NCBI RefSeq assembly: GCF_018263925.1
Contig: NZ_JAEVHF010000004.1
Coordinates: forward strand, 124,001-188,000
DNA from: Kistimonas asteriae
GTDB lineage: Bacteria > Pseudomonadota > Gammaproteobacteria > Pseudomonadales > Endozoicomonadaceae
Direction of reading: 5' to 3'
DNA: 64,000 bases
Position 1 is the first letter of the stretch, and each line of letters begins with the position of its first letter. Both the position numbers and the translations under genes were made by a program. Below the pieces are notes generated by a model. The model was given only the letters and a program-made list of their open reading frames with translations. It was not told the origin of the DNA and ran no database searches. Shown one piece after another: positions 46,211 through 57,118 of the stretch.

Positions 46211-47473
46211 ATGGCTGAGGACATGAAGCAAGCCGCTCTTGACTATCACGCAAACCCCAAACCCGGAAAAATCAGTATTGAACTGACCACGCCGGCTGAC
46301 ACCGCTCGTGATCTGGCACTGGCCTATAGTCCCGGCGTTGCCGAGCCGGTCAGAGAAATCGCCAAAGATCCCGAAAACGCTTACAAATATACCGCTAAAG
46401 GTAACCTGGTCGCTGTCATCAGTAATGGTTCTGCCATTCTGGGCCTGGGTAACCTGGGTGCACTGGCCAGCAAGCCTGTCATGGAAGGTAAGGCGCTGTT
46501 GTTCAAGCGTTTTGCCGGCGTTGACTCCATCGATATCGAAGTTGAATCCGAAAGTCCCCAGGCCTTTATTGATACGGTCAAGCGTATCGCTAACACATTT
46601 GGCGGCATTAACCTCGAAGATATCAAGGCACCTGAATGCTTTGAGATTGAGCGTGCACTGATTGAGCAGTGTGAAATTCCCATATTCCACGATGACCAGC
46701 ACGGTACAGCGATTGTTACCGTGGCGGGTATGCTGAATGCCCTGGAACTGGCGGGTAAAGACATTGCCACCGCCAAGCTGGTTTGCCTGGGTGCCGGTGC
46801 TGCGGCGATTGCCTGTACCAAGCTGCTGATCAGCTGTGGTGTTAAACCTGAAAATGTCAGCATGCTTGACAGTAAGGGTGTCATTCACTCAGGTCGTACT
46901 GATCTGAACGAATACAAAGCCGCTTTCGCCATTGATACGAACAAGCGCACCCTGGATGACGCCATTGAAGGGGCGGATGCTTTCCTGGGACTGTCAGGTC
47001 CTAACCTGCTGTCATCCGATCAGCTGTTGAAAATGGCCGAAAATCCGATTGTCTTCGCCTGCTCTAACCCGGATCCGGAAATTAACCCGGATGTGGCCCG
47101 GGAAGTTCGCCCTGATGTCATCATGGCAACTGGCCGCTCTGATTTTCCGAACCAGGTTAACAATGTTCTGGGCTTCCCCTTCATTTTCCGCGGTGCACTG
47201 GATGTTCGCGCCAAGGTCATTAATGAAGAGATGAAGGTTGCAGCGGCTCATGCTATCCGTGAGCTGGCGAAAGAGCCTGTTCCTCAGGACGTGCTGGAGG
47301 CTTACGGTGCTGATGCGTTGGAGTTTGGTACAGAGTACATCATTCCCAAGCCGATGGATGTTCGTCTGCTGGGTGTTGTAGCGGCGGCTGTAGCCAAGGC
47401 AGCAGTCGATACCGGTGTCGCTCAGTTGCCTTATCCGGCCAACTACCCGCTGAAGAGTGTTGACGATATCTGA
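46211..47473 (+). CDS. maeB: malic enzyme (oxaloacetate-decarboxylating malate dehydrogenase)
   Basis: A 420-residue enzyme that decarboxylates malate to pyruvate with NAD(P) reduction, linking the TCA cycle to gluconeogenesis and NADPH supply. LALAYSPGVAEPVREI and YTAKGNLVAVISNGSAILGLG are the N-terminal signature. FKRFAGVDSIDIEV and PIFHDDQHGTAIVT carry catalytic and metal residues, and LVCLGAGAAAIACTKLL is the dinucleotide fold. It is the short form without a phosphotransacetylase domain, as in the Pseudomonas gene upstream of ponA. The ribosome site is weak. Cofactor preference is not certain from sequence. Confidence 0.92.
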   Translation: MAEDMKQAALDYHANPKPGKISIELTTPADTARDLALAYSPGVAEPVREIAKDPENAYKYTAKGNLVAVISNGSAILGLGNLGALASKPVMEGKALLFKRFAGVDSIDIEVESESPQAFIDTVKRIANTFGGINLEDIKAPECFEIERALIEQCEIPIFHDDQHGTAIVTVAGMLNALELAGKDIATAKLVCLGAGAAAIACTKLLISCGVKPENVSMLDSKGVIHSGRTDLNEYKAAFAIDTNKRTLDDAIEGADAFLGLSGPNLLSSDQLLKMAENPIVFACSNPDPEINPDVAREVRPDVIMATGRSDFPNQVNNVLGFPFIFRGALDVRAKVINEEMKVAAAHAIRELAKEPVPQDVLEAYGADALEFGTEYIIPKPMDVRLLGVVAAAVAKAAVDTGVAQLPYPANYPLKSVDDI

Positions 47474-47499
47474 TTGTTGAGATCAGATGTATTCGCACT

Positions 47500-47532
47500 A
47501 ACAAAAAACCCCGCTAAGCGGGGTTTTTTGTT
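47500..47532. terminator. bidirectional terminator between malic enzyme and mrcA
   Basis: AACAAAAAACCCCGC-TAA-GCGGGGTTTTTTGTT, a 15-bp stem with A- and T-tracts, lies in the 78-base convergent gap. Confidence 0.93.
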
Positions 47533-47551
47533 GTCTGGGATAACTGTGGCT

Positions 47552-50032
47552 TCAGAAAATTTCGTCAGGATTGAAGGTTTCAGTCTCCAGGGCTGGCATC
47601 TGCTCATCAGAGAAGTCTGCCTTCGGCGCTTTTTCTGTGCGGAATATTTCAAAAATGGCATTTGGATCATCAGGACGTGCCGGCTTGCCGGTTTCCGGGT
47701 TGATCTTGATGGTCGTGATTCCTGCAGGTTGTGGCAGGTAGGATTCAGGGACGTCTTTCAGAGCAGTACGCATGAATTCAACCCACATCGGCAGTGCGGC
47801 GTTAGCGCCGTATTCCCAGCGCCCCAGAGGTCGTGGTTGATCAAAGCCAAGCCAGACGGTGGCCAGCAGATCAGGATTGTAACCCGCAAACCAGACATCT
47901 TTCTGGTCGTTGGTTGTCCCGGTCTTGCCGGCCAGATCGTCACGCTTGAGTGCCAGAGCGCGGCGCCCCGTCCCCTTGCGAATGACATCCTGCATAATAC
48001 TGTTGATGATGTAGTTGACCCGCTCACCCATCACCCGTTCCGCGTAGTTGATGGTGAACGGGGCACCGGTAGGCAGTGCCGACATCAGGGCAAAGTCATT
48101 GATCGTACTGGCAATGGTCGGTGACAAGGTCTCATTGGGTATCAGGTCACTGATGGCCTGCTCCGCATCGGGCTGACCTTTGTGAATGTCGGAACAGTCC
48201 CGGCAAGCCGTCGGAGGATTGGCCTGGTAAAGGGTTTCTTCGAGCCGGTCGATTCGTTGGACCAAATGGGGCTCAACCCGGAAACCACCATTGGCAAGAA
48301 TGGCATAGCTGGTTGTCAGCTCCAGAGGGGTGAGGTCGGCGCTTCCCAGTGACAGTGAAAGGTTTCGGGGTAGTTTCTCTCGTGGAAGTCCCAGTTTTTC
48401 CATGTAGTCAATGGTGCGCTGGACGCCTGTACGTTGCAGTACGCGGATAGAGACCAGGTTGCGAGAGCGATACAGGCCCTTTCGCAAGCGAGTGGGGCCA
48501 TAGAACTTCATGTTGTCATTCTGGGGGCGCCAATGGCTTTCCAGTTTGTCATCACTGAAGACAATGGGGGCATCGTTAATGAGTGTCGCGGCAGTCATGC
48601 CATTGGCAAGTGCAGCGCTGTAGACAAACGGTTTGAAGGCAGAACCAGCCTGGCGACTGGCCTGGGTAACCCGGTTGTATTTGCTGTCATAGAAGTTGAA
48701 GCCGCCAACCAGAGCCTCAACTGCACCGTTTTTAGGCGAGATGGCGATCAGGGCCGCTTGGACATCGGGTATCTGGCTTAGTCTGTAGCTGCCATCCGGC
48801 TGCTGTCTGACACGGATAAGGTCGCCCTCAGCCAAAATGTCTTCCGGTTTCTTGGGTTTGGGGCCTTGCCGGTTGACCGTGATGTAGGGGCGAGCCCACT
48901 CGATGCCAGTCCAGGGGAGTTGAGCCGTTTCGCCTTTTTTGAACAGAATCTCGGTGGAATCACCGTTGAAGGCGGTGACGATGGCAGGCTTAAGCTGCCC
49001 AACACGGCCAGTGCTCATGAGCGCCTGGTGCCAGTTGTCTGGTGAGTCGCCCAGCTGGGCTTCAGGGCCGCGGTAGCCGTGACGTTCGTCATAGGCCTGG
49101 ATTCCGTGGTCAATGGCTTTATTTGCTGCAATCTGATCGTTGCTATTTACAGTGGTATAGATTTCATAGCCGTCGGTGTAGGCTTCCTGCCCAAATTGCT
49201 CCACGACTTCCTGGCGAACCATCTCTGCGACATACGGCGCCTCAAGCTCAATAGGGAGGCCGTGGTATTGTGCGGTGACCGGTTGTTCGATAGCCGCCTG
49301 CATGTCCACTTGGGTGATGTAGCCCAGGTCGTACATCCGGGACAGGATCCAGTCTCTCCGAATCAGAGCGCGACGGGGGTTCGCGAGAGGATTGTAACGG
49401 GATGGTGCCTTGGGCAGACCGGCGATCATGGCCATCTCGGCCAGTGTTAGTTCACTGGAGGGCTTGCCGTAATACACCTGAGCAGCCGCTTCGACGCCAT
49501 ACGCTCTGTTGCCGAGATAAATTTTGTTCAGGTACAGCTCAAGAATCTCGTTTTTGCTGAGCTTTCTCTCGATTTCCAGTGCCAGCAGGATTTCATTGAA
49601 CTTGCGGGAAAAGACCCGTTCATGGCTGAGAAAGAAATTTTTGGCGACCTGCATGGTGATTGTGCTGCCGCCAGATTTGATCTTGCCGGTGGAGACCAAT
49701 TGCGCTGTGGCGCGCAGCAGGCCCATGATGTCGACGCCGTTATGGGAGTAGAAGCGATCATCCTCGGCGGCGAGGAACGCTTTGAGCATTGGCTCAGGAA
49801 GATCCTCATACTGAATAGGGCTTCGACGTTTTTCGCCAAACTCGGCAATCAGTTTGTGGTCCGCAGAAAAGACCCGCAATGGCGTTTGCAGGCGGATGTC
49901 TCTCAGGCTATCGACCGAGGGGAGCGCTGGGCTCAGATAGAGAAAGACGCTGGCGGAAATGAGTAGTGCACCACAAAATGCAGCAATGCCGCACCATAAG
50001 CCAAATTTCGCCAGTTTTACCGCTGTCTTCAT
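47552..50032 (-). CDS. mrcA: penicillin-binding protein 1A (bifunctional PBP)
   Basis: An 826-residue class A PBP that polymerises and cross-links peptidoglycan. The N-terminal membrane anchor (about 12-34) is followed by a GT51 domain: AAEDDRFYSHNGVDIMGLLRA with the catalytic Glu near residue 88, GGSTITMQVAKNFFLS, and ILELYLNKIYLGNRAYGVEAA. The OB-like PBP1A insert spans about 320-430. The transpeptidase domain has SAFKPFVYSAAL (SxxK, near 465), SRNLVSIRV (SxN) and GKTGTTNDQKDVWFAGY (KTGT, near 704). It is divergent from pilM, as ponA is from pilM in Pseudomonas. Confidence 0.96.
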   Translation of the reverse strand: MKTAVKLAKFGLWCGIAAFCGALLISASVFLYLSPALPSVDSLRDIRLQTPLRVFSADHKLIAEFGEKRRSPIQYEDLPEPMLKAFLAAEDDRFYSHNGVDIMGLLRATAQLVSTGKIKSGGSTITMQVAKNFFLSHERVFSRKFNEILLALEIERKLSKNEILELYLNKIYLGNRAYGVEAAAQVYYGKPSSELTLAEMAMIAGLPKAPSRYNPLANPRRALIRRDWILSRMYDLGYITQVDMQAAIEQPVTAQYHGLPIELEAPYVAEMVRQEVVEQFGQEAYTDGYEIYTTVNSNDQIAANKAIDHGIQAYDERHGYRGPEAQLGDSPDNWHQALMSTGRVGQLKPAIVTAFNGDSTEILFKKGETAQLPWTGIEWARPYITVNRQGPKPKKPEDILAEGDLIRVRQQPDGSYRLSQIPDVQAALIAISPKNGAVEALVGGFNFYDSKYNRVTQASRQAGSAFKPFVYSAALANGMTAATLINDAPIVFSDDKLESHWRPQNDNMKFYGPTRLRKGLYRSRNLVSIRVLQRTGVQRTIDYMEKLGLPREKLPRNLSLSLGSADLTPLELTTSYAILANGGFRVEPHLVQRIDRLEETLYQANPPTACRDCSDIHKGQPDAEQAISDLIPNETLSPTIASTINDFALMSALPTGAPFTINYAERVMGERVNYIINSIMQDVIRKGTGRRALALKRDDLAGKTGTTNDQKDVWFAGYNPDLLATVWLGFDQPRPLGRWEYGANAALPMWVEFMRTALKDVPESYLPQPAGITTIKINPETGKPARPDDPNAIFEIFRTEKAPKADFSDEQMPALETETFNPDEIF

Positions 50033-50173
50033 AATTTCTTCAGTTAAATTAAAGAGTTGCGCTTATTTTGCGCGTCGTAGAGCGTGAAAGAGAGGCCATT
50101 ATAAGCCTGCGGCGCCCCGATAGCACAATTGCGCTCATGTGCTGTCTGTTATTTAATGAAAAAGGTAACATAA

Positions 50174-51282
<1,109 letters not shown>

Positions 51283-51283
<1 letters not shown>

Positions 51284-51837
51284 TGGCAAAGATTAATCTG
51301 TTGCCCTGGCGCGAGGAGCTTCGCCAGGCACGGAAACAGCGTTTTTTCATCATGCTGGGTGTGTCCGCTGTTACGTCGCTTGTCCTCGTGTTCTTTATGG
51401 GAACCTATATTGATGGTCAGGTTGAGACCCAGCGTTACAGAAACCAATTCGTCCAGAAAGAAATCAATGGGCTGAATTCGCGCATTGCTGAAATTAAAAA
51501 CCTCAAGAAGCGCCGCGAAGAGTTGCTGGAGCGGATGGGGGTTATTCAGAGCTTACAAGGTAACCGACCTGTTATTGTTCGGGTGTTTGATGAATTGGTT
51601 CGCGTGGCCCCTGATGGCGTGTATTTCACGTTTCTGGATATGCGGGGCAATAACATCACGATCAAGGGGATTGCGGAATCCAATAACCGTATTTCTGCCC
51701 TGATGCGACAGTTTGACGAATCGAAATGGTTTGACGGTCCGAACCTGACGGCGGTTAAGGCTTTGGGGGATGGGCGTGGTAGTAGTTTTGATCTCACCGT
51801 ACTACAGGTGACCCCCAAGCAGGAGGATGAGTCATGA
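51283..51837 (+). CDS. pilN: type IV pilus assembly protein PilN
   Basis: A 184-residue bitopic protein beginning MAKINLLPWREELRQ, the cytoplasmic INLLPWR peptide that fits into PilM. One membrane helix (FFIMLGVSAVTSLVLVFFMG, about 21-40), a coiled coil (ISGLNSRIAEIKNLKKRREEL region) and a ferredoxin-like periplasmic domain follow. Overlaps pilM by one base and pilO by four. Confidence 0.95.
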
Positions 51838-52448
51838 GCCTTGGGGATTCATTACAGAAACTCAATGATTTCGATATTAATGACCTGGACTTTGAAAACG
51901 TCGGGTCATGGCCTGCAGTTGTCAAGATTATTGCTTGTGTGCTGGTTTTTGTTGCCGTGATTGGCATCGGTTATCCCCTTTATTTGAGTGATATGCAGGG
52001 TACCCTGGATCAGGTGGTACGGAAGGAGCGTCAGCTGCGTGAGGAGTTCCAGACCAAGGCGTTTCAGGCGGCTAATGTAGAATCCTATAAGCAGCAGATG
52101 GTGGAGATGGAGACATCGTTTGGTGCCTTGCTCAGGCAGTTGCCCAGTGACACCGAGGTGCCTGGTCTGTTGGAAGATATTACTTACCTGGGTGTTGGGT
52201 CAGGATTGGAGTTTAACTTTATCAATCTCCAGCCTGAGGTGGTGAACGCGTTCTATATTGAGTTACCGATCAGTATCAGTGTGAAAGGGGGATACCATGA
52301 CATTGGCAGTTTCGTCAGTGGTGTGGCAAACCTCCCCAGAATCGTCACTCTACATGACTTCAAGCTGACTCCAGGTAATTCTGGGGGGGTGCTGACTATG
52401 CAGATTCTGGCCAAAACCTATCGTTATAACGATAAGGGGGCGCAGTGA
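51834..52448 (+). CDS. pilO: type IV pilus assembly protein PilO
   Basis: A 204-residue bitopic protein. The N-terminal cytoplasmic segment LNDFDINDLDFENVGSWP precedes a membrane helix (VVKIIACVLVFVAVIGIGYP). A coiled coil (VVRKERQLREEFQTKAFQAA) and a periplasmic ferredoxin-like domain (SKGGYHDIGSF-type VKGGYHDIGSFVSGVANLPR) follow. It heterodimerises with PilN in the alignment complex. Confidence 0.95.
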   Translation: MSLGDSLQKLNDFDINDLDFENVGSWPAVVKIIACVLVFVAVIGIGYPLYLSDMQGTLDQVVRKERQLREEFQTKAFQAANVESYKQQMVEMETSFGALLRQLPSDTEVPGLLEDITYLGVGSGLEFNFINLQPEVVNAFYIELPISISVKGGYHDIGSFVSGVANLPRIVTLHDFKLTPGNSGGVLTMQILAKTYRYNDKGAQ

Positions 52449-52975
52449 TGAAGCATACAGTAGCGGCGATTGCAGCTGTTTTTGGGGCGGCTCTGTTGCT
52501 CAGTGGTTGTTCCGGTGGGGCGAATCATGATGATTTGTCACGGTTTATGGATGAGGTCAGGGCAAAACCCAAGGGGCAGATCAAACCATTGCCAACCTTT
52601 ACCCCTTATGAAAGTTTTACCTACAGTGCTGGTGGCATGCGAAGCCCATTTGAGCCCCCTATAAAAATTCAGACAATCAAGCAGCGGGTAAACAGTGATA
52701 TCAAGCCCGATACAAACCGAGTGAAGCAATTTCTGGAAAATTTCCCGGTTGACAGTTTCTCCATGGTAGGCACTCTCAGCAATAGTGAGGGTATCTGGGG
52801 GCTTGTTCGTACGGAAGGGAGTGTTTACCGGATTCGAGTTGGTGATTATATTGGCCGGAATCACGGGCGTATTATTGCTATCACCGAGGCAGGTATCCAG
52901 CTTCTTGAAATTATACCAAGCGGCCCGGAAAGCTGGGTGGAACGGCCGAGAACACTGACGTTGACTGAGCAATAA
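52448..52975 (+). CDS. pilP: type IV pilus lipoprotein PilP
   Basis: A lipoprotein of about 175 residues. The signal peptide ends in the lipobox LLLSGC (Cys near residue 21). A disordered linker with RSPFEPP, the segment that binds PilN/PilO, precedes a beta-sandwich domain (FPVDSFSMVGTLSNSEGIWG ... YRIRVGDYIGRNHGRI) that contacts PilQ. The start is ATG 52448 inside the pilO TGA; GTG 52445 is an alternative. Confidence 0.94.
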   Translation: MKHTVAAIAAVFGAALLLSGCSGGANHDDLSRFMDEVRAKPKGQIKPLPTFTPYESFTYSAGGMRSPFEPPIKIQTIKQRVNSDIKPDTNRVKQFLENFPVDSFSMVGTLSNSEGIWGLVRTEGSVYRIRVGDYIGRNHGRIIAITEAGIQLLEIIPSGPESWVERPRTLTLTEQ

Positions 52976-53022
52976 CTACGGCCTGCTCAAGACATGCCGA
53001 TAACAAAAACAGAATTACGAAA

Positions 53023-55059
53023 ATGACAAGTGTGTGGGTAGGGCTGATGAAAATAATACTGGGTTCTGCTGCAAGAGTGGCGGCTCTTTTTCTGATTCTA
53101 GGGTTAGGCGGGGTGACATCGGCCGTTGCCGCCATCCTTGAGGGCATAGATGCTGCATCACTGCCGGGGGACAAGGTTGAACTCAAGTTGGAGTTCGATG
53201 GCCGGCCTCCTCAAATCAAGGGATATACCATTGAGCAACCCGCTCGGATTGCCATTGACTTGATTGGCACCTTGAGCAATGTGCCCAAGTATAATGAGAT
53301 TGGGTTTGCCAACGCCCGAAATGTGGCGGTATTGGAAACCAATGAACGTACCCGCCTGATCGTCAGTCTCAATAATCCTGCCGGCTATAGCACGCGTACT
53401 GAGGGTAAAAACCTCTATATCATGATTGGGGATGGCAGAGAGGGAACGGCAGAAAGCTTCCCCGAACCTGAGTCAGGCATGGAGGGAGCTAGAGGTCGCT
53501 ATGGCGTCAAGGAGATCTCTGATATTGATTTTCATCGTGGTGAGGCTGGTGAAGGTAATATCGTTATTACCCTTGCTTCTTCAGATGCAACCATGGACCT
53601 GGATGAGACAGGGGGGCGACTTGAGCTGTCTTTCCCGGGGGTCAGTTTGCCGGAAGGGTTGAATAATCGTCTTGATGTGGTGGATTTTGCAACACCGGTC
53701 AAATTCATTGATGCCAGGGTTCGTGATGGCAATGCACTGGTTGTGATTGAGCCGGAAGGTGAGTATGACTACCTTGCCTGGCAGGCAGAAAACAAGCTGA
53801 CTGTGAGTGTTAAGCCTCTAACGAAAGAAGAGTCTGAAGAGCTCAAGAAAGAACGTTTTGCCTATGACGGTGAAAAGCTTTCACTGAATTTCCAGGATAT
53901 TGAGGTTCGTTCTGTATTGCAGCTCATTGCTGACTTCAAGGATTTGAATTTGGTTGCCAGCGATACTGTCGGTGGAAATGTCACGTTGCGCCTCAAAAAT
54001 GTGCCCTGGGATCAAGCGTTGGATATTGTTTTGAAGTCCAAGGGGCTTGATAAGCGTTTGGAAAGCAATGTGTTGACGGTGGCTCCAGCTGAAGAGCTTG
54101 CAGCCAGAGAGCGTCAGGAGCTGGAATCCAAGCAGCAGATCGATGAGCTAGCCCCACTGGTCAGCCAGATATTACAAATCAATTATGCCAGCGCCGATGA
54201 AGTTGCCTCTGTGCTCTTGGGTGGAGAAGGTAATCGTACGCTGTCAGAGCGGGGCAGTGTTCAGGTTGTCGAGCGTACCAACAGCCTTTTGATTCAGGAA
54301 ACGCGGGAAAAACTGGATGCTATTATGGATCTGGTGGAGAAAATTGATGTACCGGTTAAACAGGTTCAGATCGAGGCTCGAATCGTCACTGCTGATACCA
54401 GTTTTGAAAAAAATATTGGTGTTAAATGGAGTGGTAGTAAGGGGCAGGATGGTGACAAAAGCAAAATCGACAATATGTTCGTTGACCTGAGTACGGCTGG
54501 TTCCAGTGGCTTTACATGGGGTTTTGTCACCGATAATACGACATTGAGTCTTGAACTTTCGGCCTTGGAAGCTGACGGTGGTGGTGAGGTGATCTCTCAG
54601 CCCAAGATTGTCACATCAGACAAGCAGAAGGCGACTATTAAAAACGGTACAGAGATTCCTTATCAGGAAGCGTCATCCAGTGGTGCTACCAGTACATCGT
54701 TCAAAGAGGCGGTTCTGTCTTTGGAGGTAACACCTCAGATCACACCTGATGGCCGGGTTATTATGGATATCAAGGTGACAAATGACTCTGTAAAGAGCAC
54801 GGGTAGCAGTTCCAGTTCTGTGCCCTCTATCGACAAGAACGAAGTTCAGACAAAAGTGCTTGTCAACGATGGAGAGACATTGGTTATTGGCGGTATTTTC
54901 AATAATATACAGACGCAGGGTAAGTCAAAGGTTCCACTGTTGGGGGATTTGCCGGGTGTCGGTAGTCTTTTTAGCCGTACAACGAACTCCAATATCAAAA
55001 AAGAAGTCTTGATATTTATTACCCCCAAGATTATTTCTGACACACTAGCGCTACGCTGA
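53023..55059 (+). CDS. pilQ: type IV pilus secretin PilQ
   Basis: A 678-residue outer-membrane secretin through which pili exit. A signal peptide (about 1-37, ending GGVTSAVAA) precedes two AMIN peptidoglycan-binding domains (about 45-130 and 165-265). An STN/N0 domain (KLSLNFQDIEVRSVLQLIAD, about 285-355) and an N1 domain (INYASADEVASVL) follow. The secretin core has VQIEARIVTADTSFEKNIGV, GEVISQPKIVTSDKQKATIK and LVINDGETLVIGGIF-type residues (LVNDGETLVIGGIF), ending PGVGSLFSRT and LIFITPKII. The start could also be the Met nine codons in. It is coupled to aroK by a TGATG overlap. Confidence 0.95.
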   Translation: MTSVWVGLMKIILGSAARVAALFLILGLGGVTSAVAAILEGIDAASLPGDKVELKLEFDGRPPQIKGYTIEQPARIAIDLIGTLSNVPKYNEIGFANARNVAVLETNERTRLIVSLNNPAGYSTRTEGKNLYIMIGDGREGTAESFPEPESGMEGARGRYGVKEISDIDFHRGEAGEGNIVITLASSDATMDLDETGGRLELSFPGVSLPEGLNNRLDVVDFATPVKFIDARVRDGNALVVIEPEGEYDYLAWQAENKLTVSVKPLTKEESEELKKERFAYDGEKLSLNFQDIEVRSVLQLIADFKDLNLVASDTVGGNVTLRLKNVPWDQALDIVLKSKGLDKRLESNVLTVAPAEELAARERQELESKQQIDELAPLVSQILQINYASADEVASVLLGGEGNRTLSERGSVQVVERTNSLLIQETREKLDAIMDLVEKIDVPVKQVQIEARIVTADTSFEKNIGVKWSGSKGQDGDKSKIDNMFVDLSTAGSSGFTWGFVTDNTTLSLELSALEADGGGEVISQPKIVTSDKQKATIKNGTEIPYQEASSSGATSTSFKEAVLSLEVTPQITPDGRVIMDIKVTNDSVKSTGSSSSSVPSIDKNEVQTKVLVNDGETLVIGGIFNNIQTQGKSKVPLLGDLPGVGSLFSRTTNSNIKKEVLIFITPKIISDTLALR

Positions 55060-55580
55060 TGGGTTATATGCAGTCACGGATTATCTATCTGGTGGGGCCG
55101 ATGGGTGCGGGAAAGAGCACCATCGGTCGCCTGCTTGCCAACGATCTCGGGCTCTCCTTTACAGATACTGATCAGGAGATTGAGGCCCGTTGTGGGGCTG
55201 AGATTGCCTGGATTTTTGATGTGGAAGGTGAAGAAGGGTTCAGGAAACGTGAAACCGATGTGTTGCACGATCTCAGTCAGCAATCGGCCCAGATTATTGC
55301 TACGGGCGGTGGGACGGTGATGCATGTTGAGAACCGCAAGATTATCAGCGCAACCGGTTTTGTGGTTTTTCTGGACGCTGCGGTCGATACACTGGTCCGG
55401 CGCATGGAAAAGGACAAGAGTCGGCCATTACTGCAAAAACCAAATCGAGACGAAGTGATTCGAGACCTTTATGCCGAGCGTGAGCCGGTTTATCGTGAAC
55501 TGGCCGATGTGGTGGTTTCGACCAGTCGCGGAAATCCCCGTCAGGTAGTGAACAAAATAGTCGATGCCCTGAATCAGTGA
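55059..55580 (+). CDS. aroK: shikimate kinase I
   Basis: A 173-residue P-loop kinase that phosphorylates shikimate in aromatic amino-acid synthesis. Walker A is GPMGAGKSTIGRLLA, shikimate-binding residues lie in TDTDQEIE and FRKRETDVL, GGGTVMHVENRK is the Walker B/GGG motif and DKSRPLL the lid. The N-terminal Met could be 55059 or 55068. The pilQ-aroK-aroB order is widely conserved. Confidence 0.96.
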   Translation: MGYMQSRIIYLVGPMGAGKSTIGRLLANDLGLSFTDTDQEIEARCGAEIAWIFDVEGEEGFRKRETDVLHDLSQQSAQIIATGGGTVMHVENRKIISATGFVVFLDAAVDTLVRRMEKDKSRPLLQKPNRDEVIRDLYAEREPVYRELADVVVSTSRGNPRQVVNKIVDALNQ

Positions 55581-55595
55581 TTATCGAGGTTGTGG

Positions 55596-56675
55596 ATGAA
55601 AACGCTGACTGTTGACTTGGGGGATCGATCCTATCCGATCTATACCGGTTCTGATCTGATTTCCCGCCCTGAACTCTATACGCCACATATCTGGGGGCGC
55701 GATGTTGTCATAGTCACCAATGAAACGGTAGCGCCTCTGTATTTGTCACAGGTTCGGCAGGCGCTTTCAGGTTTCAATGTGATTGATGTGGTTTTGCCGG
55801 ATGGGGAACAGTGGAAAACGCTGGATACTGTTAACGGCATCTTTGACCATCTTCTGGAAGCGCGCCACACGAGAACGACAACGCTGGTTGCTCTGGGTGG
55901 TGGTGTTGTGGGTGACATGACCGGATTTGCAGCCGCCTGCTACCAGCGTGGAGTGGATTTCATTCAGGTGCCAACAACACTGTTGTCACAGGTTGATTCT
56001 TCTGTCGGTGGAAAGACCGGCGTGAATCATCCGCTGGGCAAGAATATGATTGGCGCATTCCATCAGCCCAACTGTGTGATTGCGGATATCTCCACACTGG
56101 ATACCTTGCCGGACAATGAGTTATCGGCCGGTTTGGCGGAGGTGATCAAGTACGGTCTGATTTGTGATAGCGATTTCTATCAATGGCTTCAGGACAATAT
56201 GGCAGGCTTGCTCGCGCGTCAGCCGGAGTTGCTGACAGAAGCCGTGATCCGCTCCTGTGAGAACAAGGCAAGGGTGGTTTCCGAGGATGAAAAAGAGTCA
56301 GGGCGTCGCGCCATTCTGAATCTGGGACATACCTTCGGTCATGCCATTGAAACGCATCAGGGCTATGGCAAGTGGCTCCATGGCGAGGCGGTTGCGACAG
56401 GCATGATCATGGCCATGGATCTTTCTGCCAGACAAGGTTGGATTGATCGCGATGAAGTACAGCATCTTGCCGTATTGCTGGAGTCTTCCCGGTTACCGGT
56501 AAGGCCTCCATCGAATATGTCTGCGAATGACTTTTTGTCGCTGATGCGGGTCGATAAAAAAGTGCTGGATGGCACATTGCGACTGGTATTGTTGAATGCT
56601 GTCGGTGATGCGGTGGTGACGTCTGATTTTTCGACGGACTACCTGAATGCCACCCTGGCAGAATTTGTCGATTAA
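55596..56675 (+). CDS. aroB: 3-dehydroquinate synthase
   Basis: A 359-residue zinc/NAD enzyme, second step of the shikimate pathway. NAD-site motifs [22 protein letters not shown] and [20 protein letters not shown] are intact. Zinc ligands lie in [23 protein letters not shown] and [15 protein letters not shown] lies 6 bases before ATG 55596; an upstream in-frame TTG (55590) is too close to it. Last gene of the pil-aro operon. Confidence 0.97.
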   Translation: MKTLTVDLGDRSYPIYTGSDLISRPELYTPHIWGRDVVIVTNETVAPLYLSQVRQALSGFNVIDVVLPDGEQWKTLDTVNGIFDHLLEARHTRTTTLVALGGGVVGDMTGFAAACYQRGVDFIQVPTTLLSQVDSSVGGKTGVNHPLGKNMIGAFHQPNCVIADISTLDTLPDNELSAGLAEVIKYGLICDSDFYQWLQDNMAGLLARQPELLTEAVIRSCENKARVVSEDEKESGRRAILNLGHTFGHAIETHQGYGKWLHGEAVATGMIMAMDLSARQGWIDRDEVQHLAVLLESSRLPVRPPSNMSANDFLSLMRVDKKVLDGTLRLVLLNAVGDAVVTSDFSTDYLNATLAEFVD

Positions 56676-56794
56676 ATAATCATCTTTCTTAAGCAAGGCT
56701 GTGCATTGATGCAGTCTTGCCACTTCTTTCGGATTTTTTCTTTCTAACAAATTGATTCTGATACGACTTTTCCCGTATTGAAAGAAGGGTTGGT

Positions 56795-56823
56795 TTGTGG
56801 TCTTGCGTCTTGATGTGTAAAAT
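56795..56823 (+). promoter_or_regulatory. candidate gltB promoter
   Basis: TTGTGG (56795-56800), exactly 17 bases, TAAAAT (56818-56823). The -35 is poor and the -10 good. Use of this site would give a leader of about 290 bases. Confidence 0.4.
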
Positions 56824-57118
56824 GGCGGCCGTTTGCCCCGACAATGATAGTCCCTGCTAGACGTACAAAAATCGTATCGGGGCAGCGCTTCGCGATCACT
56901 GGCATGGTGGACGCCTAGAGGGGGAGCAGCCATTGCACGCAATTGCGGCCTGCTCATGCCATCGCCAGACAGCCATTGAAGGCTCAGAATGCTATCGGGC
57001 GAAGTTTTTGCGGACCATAACAGGGAATAGCCGGCAGGGGAGTCGGCGGTACTAATACCTGACAGGAACGCAGATTGCCGAATAATGATTACCAGAATTG
57101 GCTGATGAGAGTGTGCCT
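56824..57118 (+). other. long untranslated leader region before gltB
   Basis: About 295 bases of GC-rich sequence with no convincing gene. Short palindromic pieces occur (AGCC...GGCT near 56970-56985, gcaattgc near 56940), but I could not assign a known riboswitch. The rest of the aroB-gltB gap (56676-56794) holds nothing recognisable. Confidence 0.4.
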
